Shown piece after piece: positions 1-5,070 of a DNA stretch of 7,477 nt. The stretch lies in contig DNAS01000072.1 in assembly GCA_003485185.1 (NCBI GenBank), positions 75,846 through 83,322 on the forward strand, written 5' to 3'. The DNA comes from Phycisphaerales bacterium (GTDB lineage: Bacteria; Planctomycetota; Phycisphaerae; SM23-33). Under the pieces are notes generated by a model. It had not been told where the DNA came from. It saw nothing but the letters and a program-made list of their open reading frames with translations, and did not search any database. Every line of letters begins with the position of its first letter. Position 1 is the stretch's first letter. The translations under genes and the position numbers were made by a program.

Positions 1-77
1 GCCGCAAGAACACTGCTTGCAAGCAAGCAGTGCCCCCTGGTTGGAACATCTGGCGAGGAGTTTTCCGACAGAGCCTG
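1..77 (-). repeat. Palindromic interspersed repeat, left copy (inverted)
   Basis: The first 34 bases are an exact reverse complement of 7415-7448. They contain a hairpin with 10-bp arms, CACTGCTTGC at 11-20 and GCAAGCAGTG at 23-32, followed outward by the conserved tail that reads GTTCTTGCGGC on the minus strand. The similarity to the right-hand copy continues inward in blocks. On the minus strand I see CCAAC-aggg, GATG, GAAAAC (60-65) and CAGGCTCTGT (77-68), each matched in order at 7379-7414, with one length difference of about 8 nt between GAAAAC and GATG. The repeat is therefore about 70-77 bp, not just the hairpin. It is cut by the window edge, so its partner hairpin cannot be seen. No coding sequence for a mobilising enzyme is present. 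Confidence 0.85.
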
Positions 78-93
78 GAATGGCGGCAGCGGC

Positions 94-122
94 TTGCCTG
101 CGCCCGCGCGGTCGCGTACAGT
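94..122 (+). promoter_or_regulatory. Sigma-70-like promoter placing transcript start at the methyltransferase ATG
   Basis: TTGCCT (94-99), a 17-bp spacer, then TACAGT (117-122). A start site about 7 nt after the -10 falls at 129-131, which is the ATG of the methyltransferase. No purine-rich Shine-Dalgarno sequence lies just before that ATG, so the layout predicts a leaderless mRNA. This also argues against the in-frame upstream ATGs at 17 and 80, which would lie upstream of the transcript start. Confidence 0.5.
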
Positions 123-130
123 GTCGCGCT

Positions 131-889
131 ATGCCCGAACCGCAACAGCCCCAAGCCGCGCCGACCCTGGCGCCGGTGGACGTTCCCGCCCGCCCCGACG
201 ACGCCGTCTCGCGCGGCCTGGAAATCCTCGCCACGGTCTACCACTATAACCACTGGATCTTCGACCAGGTGCGCGAGCATCTCGGAAAGCGCGTGGTGGA
301 GGTGGGCTCGGGCATCGGGAACATCACGCAGTTCCTGCTGAACGTGGACGAGGTGGTGTGCCTGGAGCCGTTCGAACCGTACTGCCGGCACCTTCGCAGC
401 CGGTTTGCCCCGCACCGGAACGTGCGAGTGGTGCAGGGGGCGATCGAGCAGTGCCCCGGCCCGGAGGTTCCGGCAGGGCAGTTCGACACGGTGGTGTGCC
501 TGAACGTGCTGGAGCACATCGAAGACGACGTGAGCGCGCTGCGCCGGATGCGCGAGCTGCTGGCGCCGGGCGGGCGCGTCATCGTGCTCGTGCCGGCGCT
601 GCACTTCCTGTACGGGCAGATGGACCGCGCGTTGGGGCACGTGCGGCGGTACAGCCGGCGGTCGCTGCGGGGGGCCTTCCGCCAGGCGGGGCTGCGGCCG
701 GTTTCCGCGCGATACCTCAACGCCCTGGGCATGCTGGGGTGGTGGTGGCACGGGCGGGTTCGCGGCCGGACGGTGGTCCCCGTCGGCGCGACGCGCCTGT
801 TCGACCGGATGGTTCCGTTCCTGGCGGCGTGGGAGCGCCTCGTGCCGCCGCTGATCGGTCAGTCGGTGGTGATGGTGGGGCAGGCCTGA
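131..889 (+). CDS. Class I SAM-dependent methyltransferase
   Basis: This 252-residue protein has a Rossmann-type methyltransferase fold. SAM motif I is VVEVGSGIGN (residues 55-64). The acidic end of strand beta-2 is E79 in CLEP, motif post-II is FDTVVCLNVLEHIEDD (118-133), and motif III is LLAPGGRVIVLVPA (143-156). The later stretch FLYGQMDRALGHVRRYSRRSL (159-179) is typical of a methyltransferase group often found beside lipid-linked or surface-glycan glycosyltransferases; that is family knowledge, and the substrate is not known. I chose the ATG at 131 because the open frame upstream (from 17) runs through the palindromic repeat and past a good -10 box. The 3' end overlaps the convergent glycosyltransferase gene by 31 bp. 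The neighbour hints at a role in envelope glycan or glycolipid modification, but the opposite orientation means they are not an operon. Family call is firm; specific function unknown. Confidence 0.85.
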   Translation: MPEPQQPQAAPTLAPVDVPARPDDAVSRGLEILATVYHYNHWIFDQVREHLGKRVVEVGSGIGNITQFLLNVDEVVCLEPFEPYCRHLRSRFAPHRNVRVVQGAIEQCPGPEVPAGQFDTVVCLNVLEHIEDDVSALRRMRELLAPGGRVIVLVPALHFLYGQMDRALGHVRRYSRRSLRGAFRQAGLRPVSARYLNALGMLGWWWHGRVRGRTVVPVGATRLFDRMVPFLAAWERLVPPLIGQSVVMVGQA

Positions 890-2187
890 CGGCGCGCGCG
901 ACGGTCGAGCAATGCCGCGACGGCGACGCCCGCCAACAGGCTCAGCACCGGCTCGACGGGCACGCGGAACCGCGGATGCCCCGCCGGACCGGGAACCAAC
1001 GCCGCCACGAGGATCGCCAGGGCCATCGCCCAGTGCGCCGCCTGCGGGCCCGCGCGGGCGATCCGCACCGCGCCGGCCAGCGCCAGCAGGAGTTTGGCGG
1101 CCGCGAACACCACCATCGGCGCGCACAGCCAGAGCGCCCACGTCCGCCCGCCGAAATAGTGCCGCGCCGCCGCCAGCGGGCCCTGCGCGTGCAGCACCTC
1201 CATCGTGCCGCGATTGCCCGCGGTCAACCCGGCGATCTCCGCGACGTCCGTGGCGGCGGGCATCCACACGGCCAGGTCGCCGCGCAGGTGGAGCTTCAGG
1301 TACGTCCACGGATGCTCGCGCACCACGCGGCGCGACAGCTCCCCCTTGCGGCGCGACAGCTCGCCCGCGGAGATCGGACCCGGCGGAAGCTCGCGCGCGA
1401 GGCGCTTCTCCATCTCGCGCCGGCCGACCTCCAGGTTCGTACCGTCCAGCGCCGCCAGCACGGCCGGGGCCTGGTAGCCGAACGCCACGTCGTCGGGCAG
1501 GTTGGAGAATCCCCAGTAGTCGGCCACCACGACATTGCGGACGACCCACGGCGCCAGCGTCGCGCCGAAGACAGCCGCGAATGCCGCAGCCCGCACCACC
1601 CGCCGCGCGCGGAACAGCAGTACCACGCCGAGAGCCCCGGCGTAGAGGATTCCCGCCGGGCGCAGGTAGCACGCCGCGCCGGCCACCGCCGCCGCCGACA
1701 GCAGCGACCACCACGCCCCGCTTCGAAAGTGATGCGCCGCAAGGAGTAACGACAGCGTCCAGAGCAGCGCGAATGGCGCGTCGGTCAGGATCCGGCAGTT
1801 CGCCGCCACCGCCAGCGGCGAGACCGCCTGGAACAGCGCCGCCCAGATCGCCACCCGCCGGCCGCACAACAGGCTCGCCAGCAGATAGGTCAAATACACC
1901 AGCAAAATGTCCCCAAAAACCTGCGCAATCGCCACGGAAATGGCCCAATAAGGACCGAAAATGCTCCCGAAAAGCAGCAGAATCGGGTACCCCGGCGTGC
2001 GAAACAGCTCCGGCTGGGCGTCCCGCTCGAACGTCCCGTCGAGCACCAGCGACTGCGCCAGTTCCACGTATCCGGCCGTGTCCGGAGTGAACAGGCTCTC
2101 CGATCCGTGCACTGCCCCGGCCGCCAGAAGCCCGAACCGCAGCGCCGCGCCGAGCACGAGGATGATTCCCAGGGACTTTGTCTGCAT
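859..2187 (-). CDS. Polytopic PMT/ArnT-like glycosyltransferase (GT39 type)
   Basis: This 442-residue integral membrane protein has roughly ten hydrophobic segments. Features of the PMT_2/ArnT-like class are visible. The first long extracytoplasmic loop carries DTAGY with the candidate catalytic Asp at 36. It is followed by FRTPGYP (62-68), ILTDAPFA (133-140), YLRPAG (174-179) and PWVVRN (213-218), and the C-terminal motif GHPRFRVPVEP (403-413) precedes the last membrane helix. Such enzymes transfer a sugar from a polyprenyl-phosphate donor to lipid or protein acceptors outside the cytoplasmic membrane; neither donor nor acceptor can be read from the sequence. The start is supported by AAAAGGAA (2202-2195), 7 nt before ATG. 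A soluble loop contains the heptad duplication ELSRR-KG-ELSRR (276-287). The gene ends inside the 3' end of the convergent methyltransferase. Its upstream region is shared with divergent queE. Confidence 0.8.
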   Translation of the reverse strand: MQTKSLGIILVLGAALRFGLLAAGAVHGSESLFTPDTAGYVELAQSLVLDGTFERDAQPELFRTPGYPILLLFGSIFGPYWAISVAIAQVFGDILLVYLTYLLASLLCGRRVAIWAALFQAVSPLAVAANCRILTDAPFALLWTLSLLLAAHHFRSGAWWSLLSAAAVAGAACYLRPAGILYAGALGVVLLFRARRVVRAAAFAAVFGATLAPWVVRNVVVADYWGFSNLPDDVAFGYQAPAVLAALDGTNLEVGRREMEKRLARELPPGPISAGELSRRKGELSRRVVREHPWTYLKLHLRGDLAVWMPAATDVAEIAGLTAGNRGTMEVLHAQGPLAAARHYFGGRTWALWLCAPMVVFAAAKLLLALAGAVRIARAGPQAAHWAMALAILVAALVPGPAGHPRFRVPVEPVLSLLAGVAVAALLDRRARRQACPTITTD

Positions 2188-2194
2188 GGGCGGA

Positions 2195-2216
2195 TTCCTT
2201 TTCCGACGCCATTATG
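2195..2216 (-). promoter_or_regulatory. Candidate -10 box and ribosome site of the glycosyltransferase gene
   Basis: On the minus strand, CATAAT (2216-2211) is followed by AAAAGGAA (2202-2195), then 7 nt to the ATG at 2187. The predicted 5' leader would be only about 17 nt, with the Shine-Dalgarno near its 5' end. No convincing -35 box lies 16-18 bp upstream (best is TGGCCT), so the promoter part is weak, whereas the ribosome site is good. Confidence 0.35.
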
Positions 2217-2259
2217 CCTTTTTCCGCGCCGCAGGCCAGCCATCGGGCGCGATTCCCGA

Positions 2260-2265
2260 TACAAT
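2260..2265 (+). promoter_or_regulatory. -10 box for queE, leaderless arrangement
   Basis: TACAAT ends 7 nt before the ATG at 2273, so the expected transcription start lies at or within a base of the start codon. There is no Shine-Dalgarno sequence before this ATG and no recognisable -35 at the usual distance. The in-frame ATG at 2264 overlaps this hexamer and would not be in the transcript if the box is used. Confidence 0.45.
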
Positions 2266-2272
2266 GACGGGC

Positions 2273-2920
2273 ATGAGCGAGACCGTGCGCGTCATCGAGA
2301 TTTTCCGCAGCCTCCAGGGCGAGGGCACGCGCACCGGCTGGCCGTGCGTGCTGGTGCGCCTGGCCGGATGCAACCTGCGTTGCCGCTGGTGCGACACCCC
2401 CTACGCGCGCGACGGCGGCGAGGAGAGGACCATCGCGCAGGTGCTCGCCGAAGTGGCGCGCCACGCCACGGCGATGGTGGAGGTTACCGGCGGTGAGCCG
2501 CTGGTCCAGCCGGGCGCGCCCGCGCTGCTCCGCGCCCTGTGCGACGCCGGCTACGAGACGCTCCTGGAGACCAACGGTTCCGTGGACCTGGCCGACGTCG
2601 ACGCGCGCGTCGTCAAGATCATGGACGTCAAGTGCCCTTCCAGCGGCGCCAGCGCCTCGACGCGATGGGAAAATCTCGCCCGCCTGACCGCCGGCGACGA
2701 GGTGAAGTTCGTCCTCGCCGGGCGCGAGGACTACGAGTACGCCCGCCGCGTCTGCGCCGAGCGCGGCCTGTGCGCCCGGCTGGCCGTCACGTTCTCGCCC
2801 GTCGCCGGAGAACTCGATCCGGCACAACTGGCAGAGTGGATCCTCGCCGACGGTTTGCGCGTGCGGCTGGGGCTCCAACTGCATAAAATCCTCTGGCCGG
2901 ACAAGGACCGCGGGGTCTGA
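2273..2920 (+). CDS. queE: 7-carboxy-7-deazaguanine synthase (radical SAM)
   Basis: QueE converts 6-carboxytetrahydropterin to 7-carboxy-7-deazaguanine, the ring-contraction step to preQ0 and queuosine. The 215-residue protein is of normal family length. It shows SLQGEG (13-18), the radical-SAM cluster CNLRCRWC with Cys33, Cys37 and Cys40 (CX3CX2C), and the SAM-binding GGEP (73-76). It also has ETNGS (99-103), DVKCPSSG (118-125), EVKFVL (143-148) and the C-terminal LQLHK (201-205), all in the expected order. QueD, the enzyme that makes its substrate, follows 26 nt downstream on the same strand, so the two form an operon. FolE, QueC and QueF are not in the window. I took the ATG at 2273 rather than 2264 because a TACAAT -10 box covers the earlier codon. 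The product acts in the cytoplasm and needs a [4Fe-4S] cluster. Confidence 0.95.
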   Translation: MSETVRVIEIFRSLQGEGTRTGWPCVLVRLAGCNLRCRWCDTPYARDGGEERTIAQVLAEVARHATAMVEVTGGEPLVQPGAPALLRALCDAGYETLLETNGSVDLADVDARVVKIMDVKCPSSGASASTRWENLARLTAGDEVKFVLAGREDYEYARRVCAERGLCARLAVTFSPVAGELDPAQLAEWILADGLRVRLGLQLHKILWPDKDRGV

Positions 2921-2946
2921 CGAATCGCGATTCAGGAAATTTTGTC

Positions 2947-3309
2947 ATGCAGGCCGAGCTGATCACAACATTCCGCTTCGACGCCGCCCACGCGCTGCCC
3001 AACCTCCCGCCCGACCACAAGTGCAGGCGAATGCACGGGCACAGCTACCGCGTCGACATCCACATCACCGGTCCGGTGGACGAGCGCCTCGGCTGGGTCA
3101 TGGACTTCACCCAGATCAAGCGGGCGGTGCAGGCCGTGCTCGACCGGATCGACCACCGCTGCCTCAACGAGATCCCCGGGCTGGAAAACTCCACCAGCGA
3201 GATCCTCGCCAAATATCTCTGGGACCGCATCGCGCAGGAAATTCCCGGGCTCTCGGCCGTGACGATCTGGGAATCCGAAACCTCCCGATGCGTCTACCGC
3301 GGAACGTAG
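2947..3309 (+). CDS. queD: 6-carboxy-5,6,7,8-tetrahydropterin synthase
   Basis: QueD turns 7,8-dihydroneopterin triphosphate into 6-carboxytetrahydropterin, the substrate of the QueE encoded just upstream. The 120-residue protein matches the usual length and carries the expected catalytic set. Zinc ligands are His15 (FDAAH), His30 and His32 (MHGHSY). The catalytic Cys26 lies in DHKC, the Asp69-His70 pair in IDHRC, and the substrate-binding Glu109 in WES near the C-terminal CVYRGT. The segment LNEIPGLENSTSEILA is strongly QueD-like, which argues against a eukaryote-type 6-pyruvoyltetrahydropterin synthase. Translation is supported by AGGAAA (2934-2939), 7 nt before the ATG. Unlike queE it has a ribosome site, as expected for the second gene of a transcript. 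No clear intrinsic terminator follows. Confidence 0.95.
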   Translation: MQAELITTFRFDAAHALPNLPPDHKCRRMHGHSYRVDIHITGPVDERLGWVMDFTQIKRAVQAVLDRIDHRCLNEIPGLENSTSEILAKYLWDRIAQEIPGLSAVTIWESETSRCVYRGT

Positions 3310-3362
3310 TTTTTCCTCGCACGACAGGCGTCCTCTTCGAGTGGGCAGGGTGCGCAGCGCAG

Positions 3363-3467
3363 CCACGCACGCGGAGGCTGTTTATCCCTGCGAATTGTCT
3401 TGGGGAAGGAGACATTGCCGAACGGCAAGCCGTGCGGCCGCGTGGTGGGAACCATTAGGGTGCGTGG
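3363..3467. repeat. Widely spaced 8-bp inverted repeat, possible degenerate element
   Basis: CCACGCAC (3363-3370) is the exact reverse complement of GTGCGTGG (3460-3467), with 89 bp between. Each arm is next to a GGGT or similar G-rich word (AGGGTGCG at 3347-3354 and AGGGTGCG at 3457-3464). The second is a direct copy of the first, so the segment mixes direct and inverted words, as in decayed mosaic repeats. The arms are short, so chance is possible. Confidence 0.3.
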
Positions 3468-3499
3468 TACCCATTGGAAAGATTGGTTTGTTCACGCGG

Positions 3500-3546
3500 T
3501 TCGCGGCTGAGAATCGGTTTTGGCGCGGTCGAAAATGAGCCGCGAA
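3500..3546. repeat. 9-bp inverted repeat with 29-nt loop
   Basis: TTCGCGGCT (3500-3508) and AGCCGCGAA (3538-3546) are perfectly complementary. The right arm continues into CTTCGCGG and later AACGCGAA, giving several overlapping CGCG words. No T-tract follows on either strand, so it is not a classical terminator. Confidence 0.5.
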
Positions 3547-3643
3547 CTTCGCGGACAACGCGAACACGACCAGAATGTTTACAAGAACAAGATGCGTCTT
3601 CGGCCTCGACCCAGCCTACGCGCTTGTCTTTGGCGGATGGCAG

Positions 3644-3671
3644 TTGCCGGTCTCGGCTCCCTGAGTACAAT
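3644..3671 (+). promoter_or_regulatory. Sigma-70-like promoter of the membrane-protein gene
   Basis: TTGCCG (3644-3649), 16-bp spacer, TACAAT (3666-3671). The predicted start site near 3678 leaves a leader of about 54 nt before the ATG at 3732. The leader carries a hairpin and a strong Shine-Dalgarno, so this gene uses a normal leadered layout, unlike queE and the methyltransferase. Confidence 0.5.
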
Positions 3672-3680
3672 ACGCTTGCC

Positions 3681-3699
3681 CCTGTGCGAACGGCGCAGG
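3681..3699 (+). promoter_or_regulatory. 5'-leader hairpin of the membrane-protein gene
   Basis: CCTGTGC (3681-3687), loop GAACG, GCGCAGG (3693-3699) form a 7-bp stem with one G-U pair, only a few nucleotides after the predicted transcript start. The ribosome site at 3720-3726 lies outside it. It may stabilise the 5' end; no known riboswitch is recognised. Confidence 0.35.
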
Positions 3700-3731
3700 C
3701 ACTTCAGGTCACTTGAGACAAGGGGAATGCG

Positions 3732-4913
3732 ATGCAATCCAGGGCGTGCGGAGAAAGCGGACATCTGTTGGCGAGAATCTTCTACTGGATCAGCCTGTTG
3801 CTCCTGCTGGCCGGCGCCCGCGTGCTGATTGATCCGGACAATCGACAAACAGGCGAGACGTTCCACGTCTACCTGACGCTGGGGGTTTTTGAACTGTACG
3901 TCTGGCTGCTGCTGTTTCTGGGAAAATGGCAGGGGCGGCAGGGGTTGAACCATGACGCCGGCCGGTCTGGTTTGTTTGCCGTCTTTGTAACGGCGCTGTC
4001 ATTCCTGGGAGCCAACGAGCTGCACATGGTCAGCGTTGCCGAGGGAATCGCCGTTTCCGCGGCGCTCATCGCATTGGCCGTGCTGAAGATCATGATCGGG
4101 CCCCGCATTTTGCGCGCGTGTCTGCCCTGGCCGTTCCGGCTGGCATGTTTGGGCTGGATTGCGGCGATGGGGCTTCCCGCGATCGTGGTTTCCCTGTTGG
4201 CCGGCAACGAGGGAGCCCGTTGCATCACGGCCTATCTGTCGTTCTGGCTGGCGGCGGCAGTGGCGATGCTTCATCTTCTCCTGATCCGCTGGCACGTGCG
4301 GAGGAAATGGGCGCCGACGCCCGGTGTGTTCGTCCATCCGCTTTCCCCCTGGGCGCCGCTGGCGATTCTGGCGGTCGTGACCGTGGGCACGCTTTACGGC
4401 ACGGCGTGGGGAATGTATGTCGATTATGCCCCCTGGTACGGCGCGGCGCCGGTCTTGTCCATCCTCGTCGTTACGCTCGCCCTGGCGGCCGCCTGCGGCA
4501 GGCGGTGGCTTGAGGCGTGTTTCGCGTTGGGCATCGCAGTCGCAATGTTCGGGTTGCAGGAGTGGGGGCCCGCGCCGTCGCAGTTGCCGGCTGCGTGGCG
4601 GACCGGCGCGATGGAATATGTAATGGACCCCATTTACCTGATAGGCGGCTGCCTGACGGTGTTTTTCCTGCTGGCGGCGTGGGCGGTCCGGACCCTATGG
4701 TTGCTCTGTGCCGCCGCCGTTCCGCCGATTACCGGCGGGGTGGTGTATACGATCCGCAAGACATGGAACTGGAAACACTCGACGGGCGTCTGGCTTCTGG
4801 TGGGGGCGCTTCTCGCGCTAGGCTTGGGCGTCTTGATTCAATGGGCCCTCGTCCGCGCCGCGCGACAGAAACAAGTCCTCTGCGAGGAAGCGTCATCCGA
4901 CGCCTTGTCGTGA
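3732..4913 (+). CDS. Polytopic membrane protein of unknown function
   Basis: This 393-residue protein belongs to no family I recognise. It is mostly hydrophobic, with about 11-12 candidate membrane segments near residues 12-31, 45-64, 80-98, 101-121, 135-156, 167-186, 206-226, 237-254, 259-275, 298-318, 321-341 and 352-375. Short polar loops include ten charged or polar residues around 65-79 and an Arg/Lys-rich turn at 186-193 (RWHVRRKW). A longer outer-type loop contains EWGPAPSQLPAAW (277-289). The C-terminal tail (RAARQKQVLCEEASSDALS) is hydrophilic. I see no transporter signature, catalytic motif or nucleotide-binding loop. Start choice is firm: AAGGGGA (3720-3726) lies 5 nt before ATG. 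The gene is monocistronic, with its own promoter upstream and a palindromic element downstream separating it from a convergent gene. By eye its third codon positions are slightly less GC-rich than those of its neighbours. Confidence 0.75.
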   Translation: MQSRACGESGHLLARIFYWISLLLLLAGARVLIDPDNRQTGETFHVYLTLGVFELYVWLLLFLGKWQGRQGLNHDAGRSGLFAVFVTALSFLGANELHMVSVAEGIAVSAALIALAVLKIMIGPRILRACLPWPFRLACLGWIAAMGLPAIVVSLLAGNEGARCITAYLSFWLAAAVAMLHLLLIRWHVRRKWAPTPGVFVHPLSPWAPLAILAVVTVGTLYGTAWGMYVDYAPWYGAAPVLSILVVTLALAAACGRRWLEACFALGIAVAMFGLQEWGPAPSQLPAAWRTGAMEYVMDPIYLIGGCLTVFFLLAAWAVRTLWLLCAAAVPPITGGVVYTIRKTWNWKHSTGVWLLVGALLALGLGVLIQWALVRAARQKQVLCEEASSDALS

Positions 4914-4937
4914 AACGCGAGCCGCGGGTAAGATGCA

Positions 4938-5036
4938 TGGCACAGCCACGCCGGGTGCCACCCTCAAGCGTTGTTGGCTTGAGGGTGTCTTCCGCACGGT
5001 CAAGCCCGACCGACGACATCGGCTTGGCCGTGGCGC
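4938..5036 (+). repeat. Two-hairpin palindromic element in a convergent intergenic gap
   Basis: Hairpin 1 has perfect 11-bp arms, CACCCTCAAGC (4959-4969) and GCTTGAGGGTG (4977-4987), with a 7-nt loop. Hairpin 2 has 12-bp arms, CACGGTCAAGCC (4995-5006) and GGCTTGGCCGTG (5021-5032), with one T-G wobble and a 14-nt loop. The linker is TCTTCCG. Before hairpin 1 is GGGTGCCAC, and TGGCAC (4938-4943) faces GTGCCA (4955-4960). The order (GTGSCAC box, stem 1, TCTT-CG linker, stem 2, GTGGC tail) is the same as at 7413-7477, although the stem sequences differ. It lies between the converging membrane-protein and alaC-like genes, where it could act as a two-way terminator or transcript end; no T-run follows on either strand. 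Confidence 0.75.
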
Positions 5037-5047
5037 CCCGCAATCGA

Positions 5048-5067
5048 CAATCGTCAGTTGACGATTG
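5048..5067 (-). terminator. Stop-proximal palindrome, possible terminator of the aminotransferase operon
   Basis: CAATCGTCA (5048-5056) and TGACGATTG (5059-5067) are perfect 9-bp arms separated by only 2 nt, beginning 3 nt after the aminotransferase stop codon on the minus strand. The loop must open a few inner pairs to fold. No T-tract follows, so it is a weak intrinsic terminator at best. The word CAATCG occurs again at 5041-5046. Confidence 0.35.
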
Positions 5068-5070
5068 GTT

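Larger units (their letters stand above)
3310..3731. other. Gene-free 422-bp stretch with inverted repeats and a promoter
   Basis: I find no convincing gene here; the short open frames lack ribosome sites and family-like sequence. It holds CCACGCAC (3363-3370) facing GTGCGTGG (3460-3467), the small palindrome ACGGC-aa-GCCGT (3422-3433), the longer inverted repeat at 3500-3546, and the promoter and leader of the downstream membrane-protein gene at its right end. The stretch 3491-3570 is dense in CGCG/TTCGCG words and looks like a decayed dispersed repeat. No T-run-associated terminator for queD is visible. Confidence 0.6.

Noticed and set aside
17..130. N-terminal extension of the methyltransferase to the ATG at 17 (or 80)
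   Set aside because: It would start inside the palindromic repeat and upstream of a good promoter whose -10 is at 117-122. The extra 38 residues show no family-like sequence.
358..1749. Long open plus-strand frame (463 codons) crossing the end of the methyltransferase and antisense to the glycosyltransferase
   Set aside because: Very Arg/Ala/Pro-rich translation with no family motif. It lies over two well-supported genes and is explained by the scarcity of stop codons in GC-rich DNA.
1961..2272. N-terminal extension of QueE upstream of 2273, including the ATG at 2264
   Set aside because: The upstream frame is antisense to the glycosyltransferase 5' end, and the 2264 codon overlaps the TACAAT box. 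The family length fits the 2273 start.
2188..2272. preQ1 riboswitch controlling queE-queD
   Set aside because: The gap is only 85 bp, the predicted transcript starts at the ATG, and no preQ1 aptamer-like hairpin with an A-rich tail is present.
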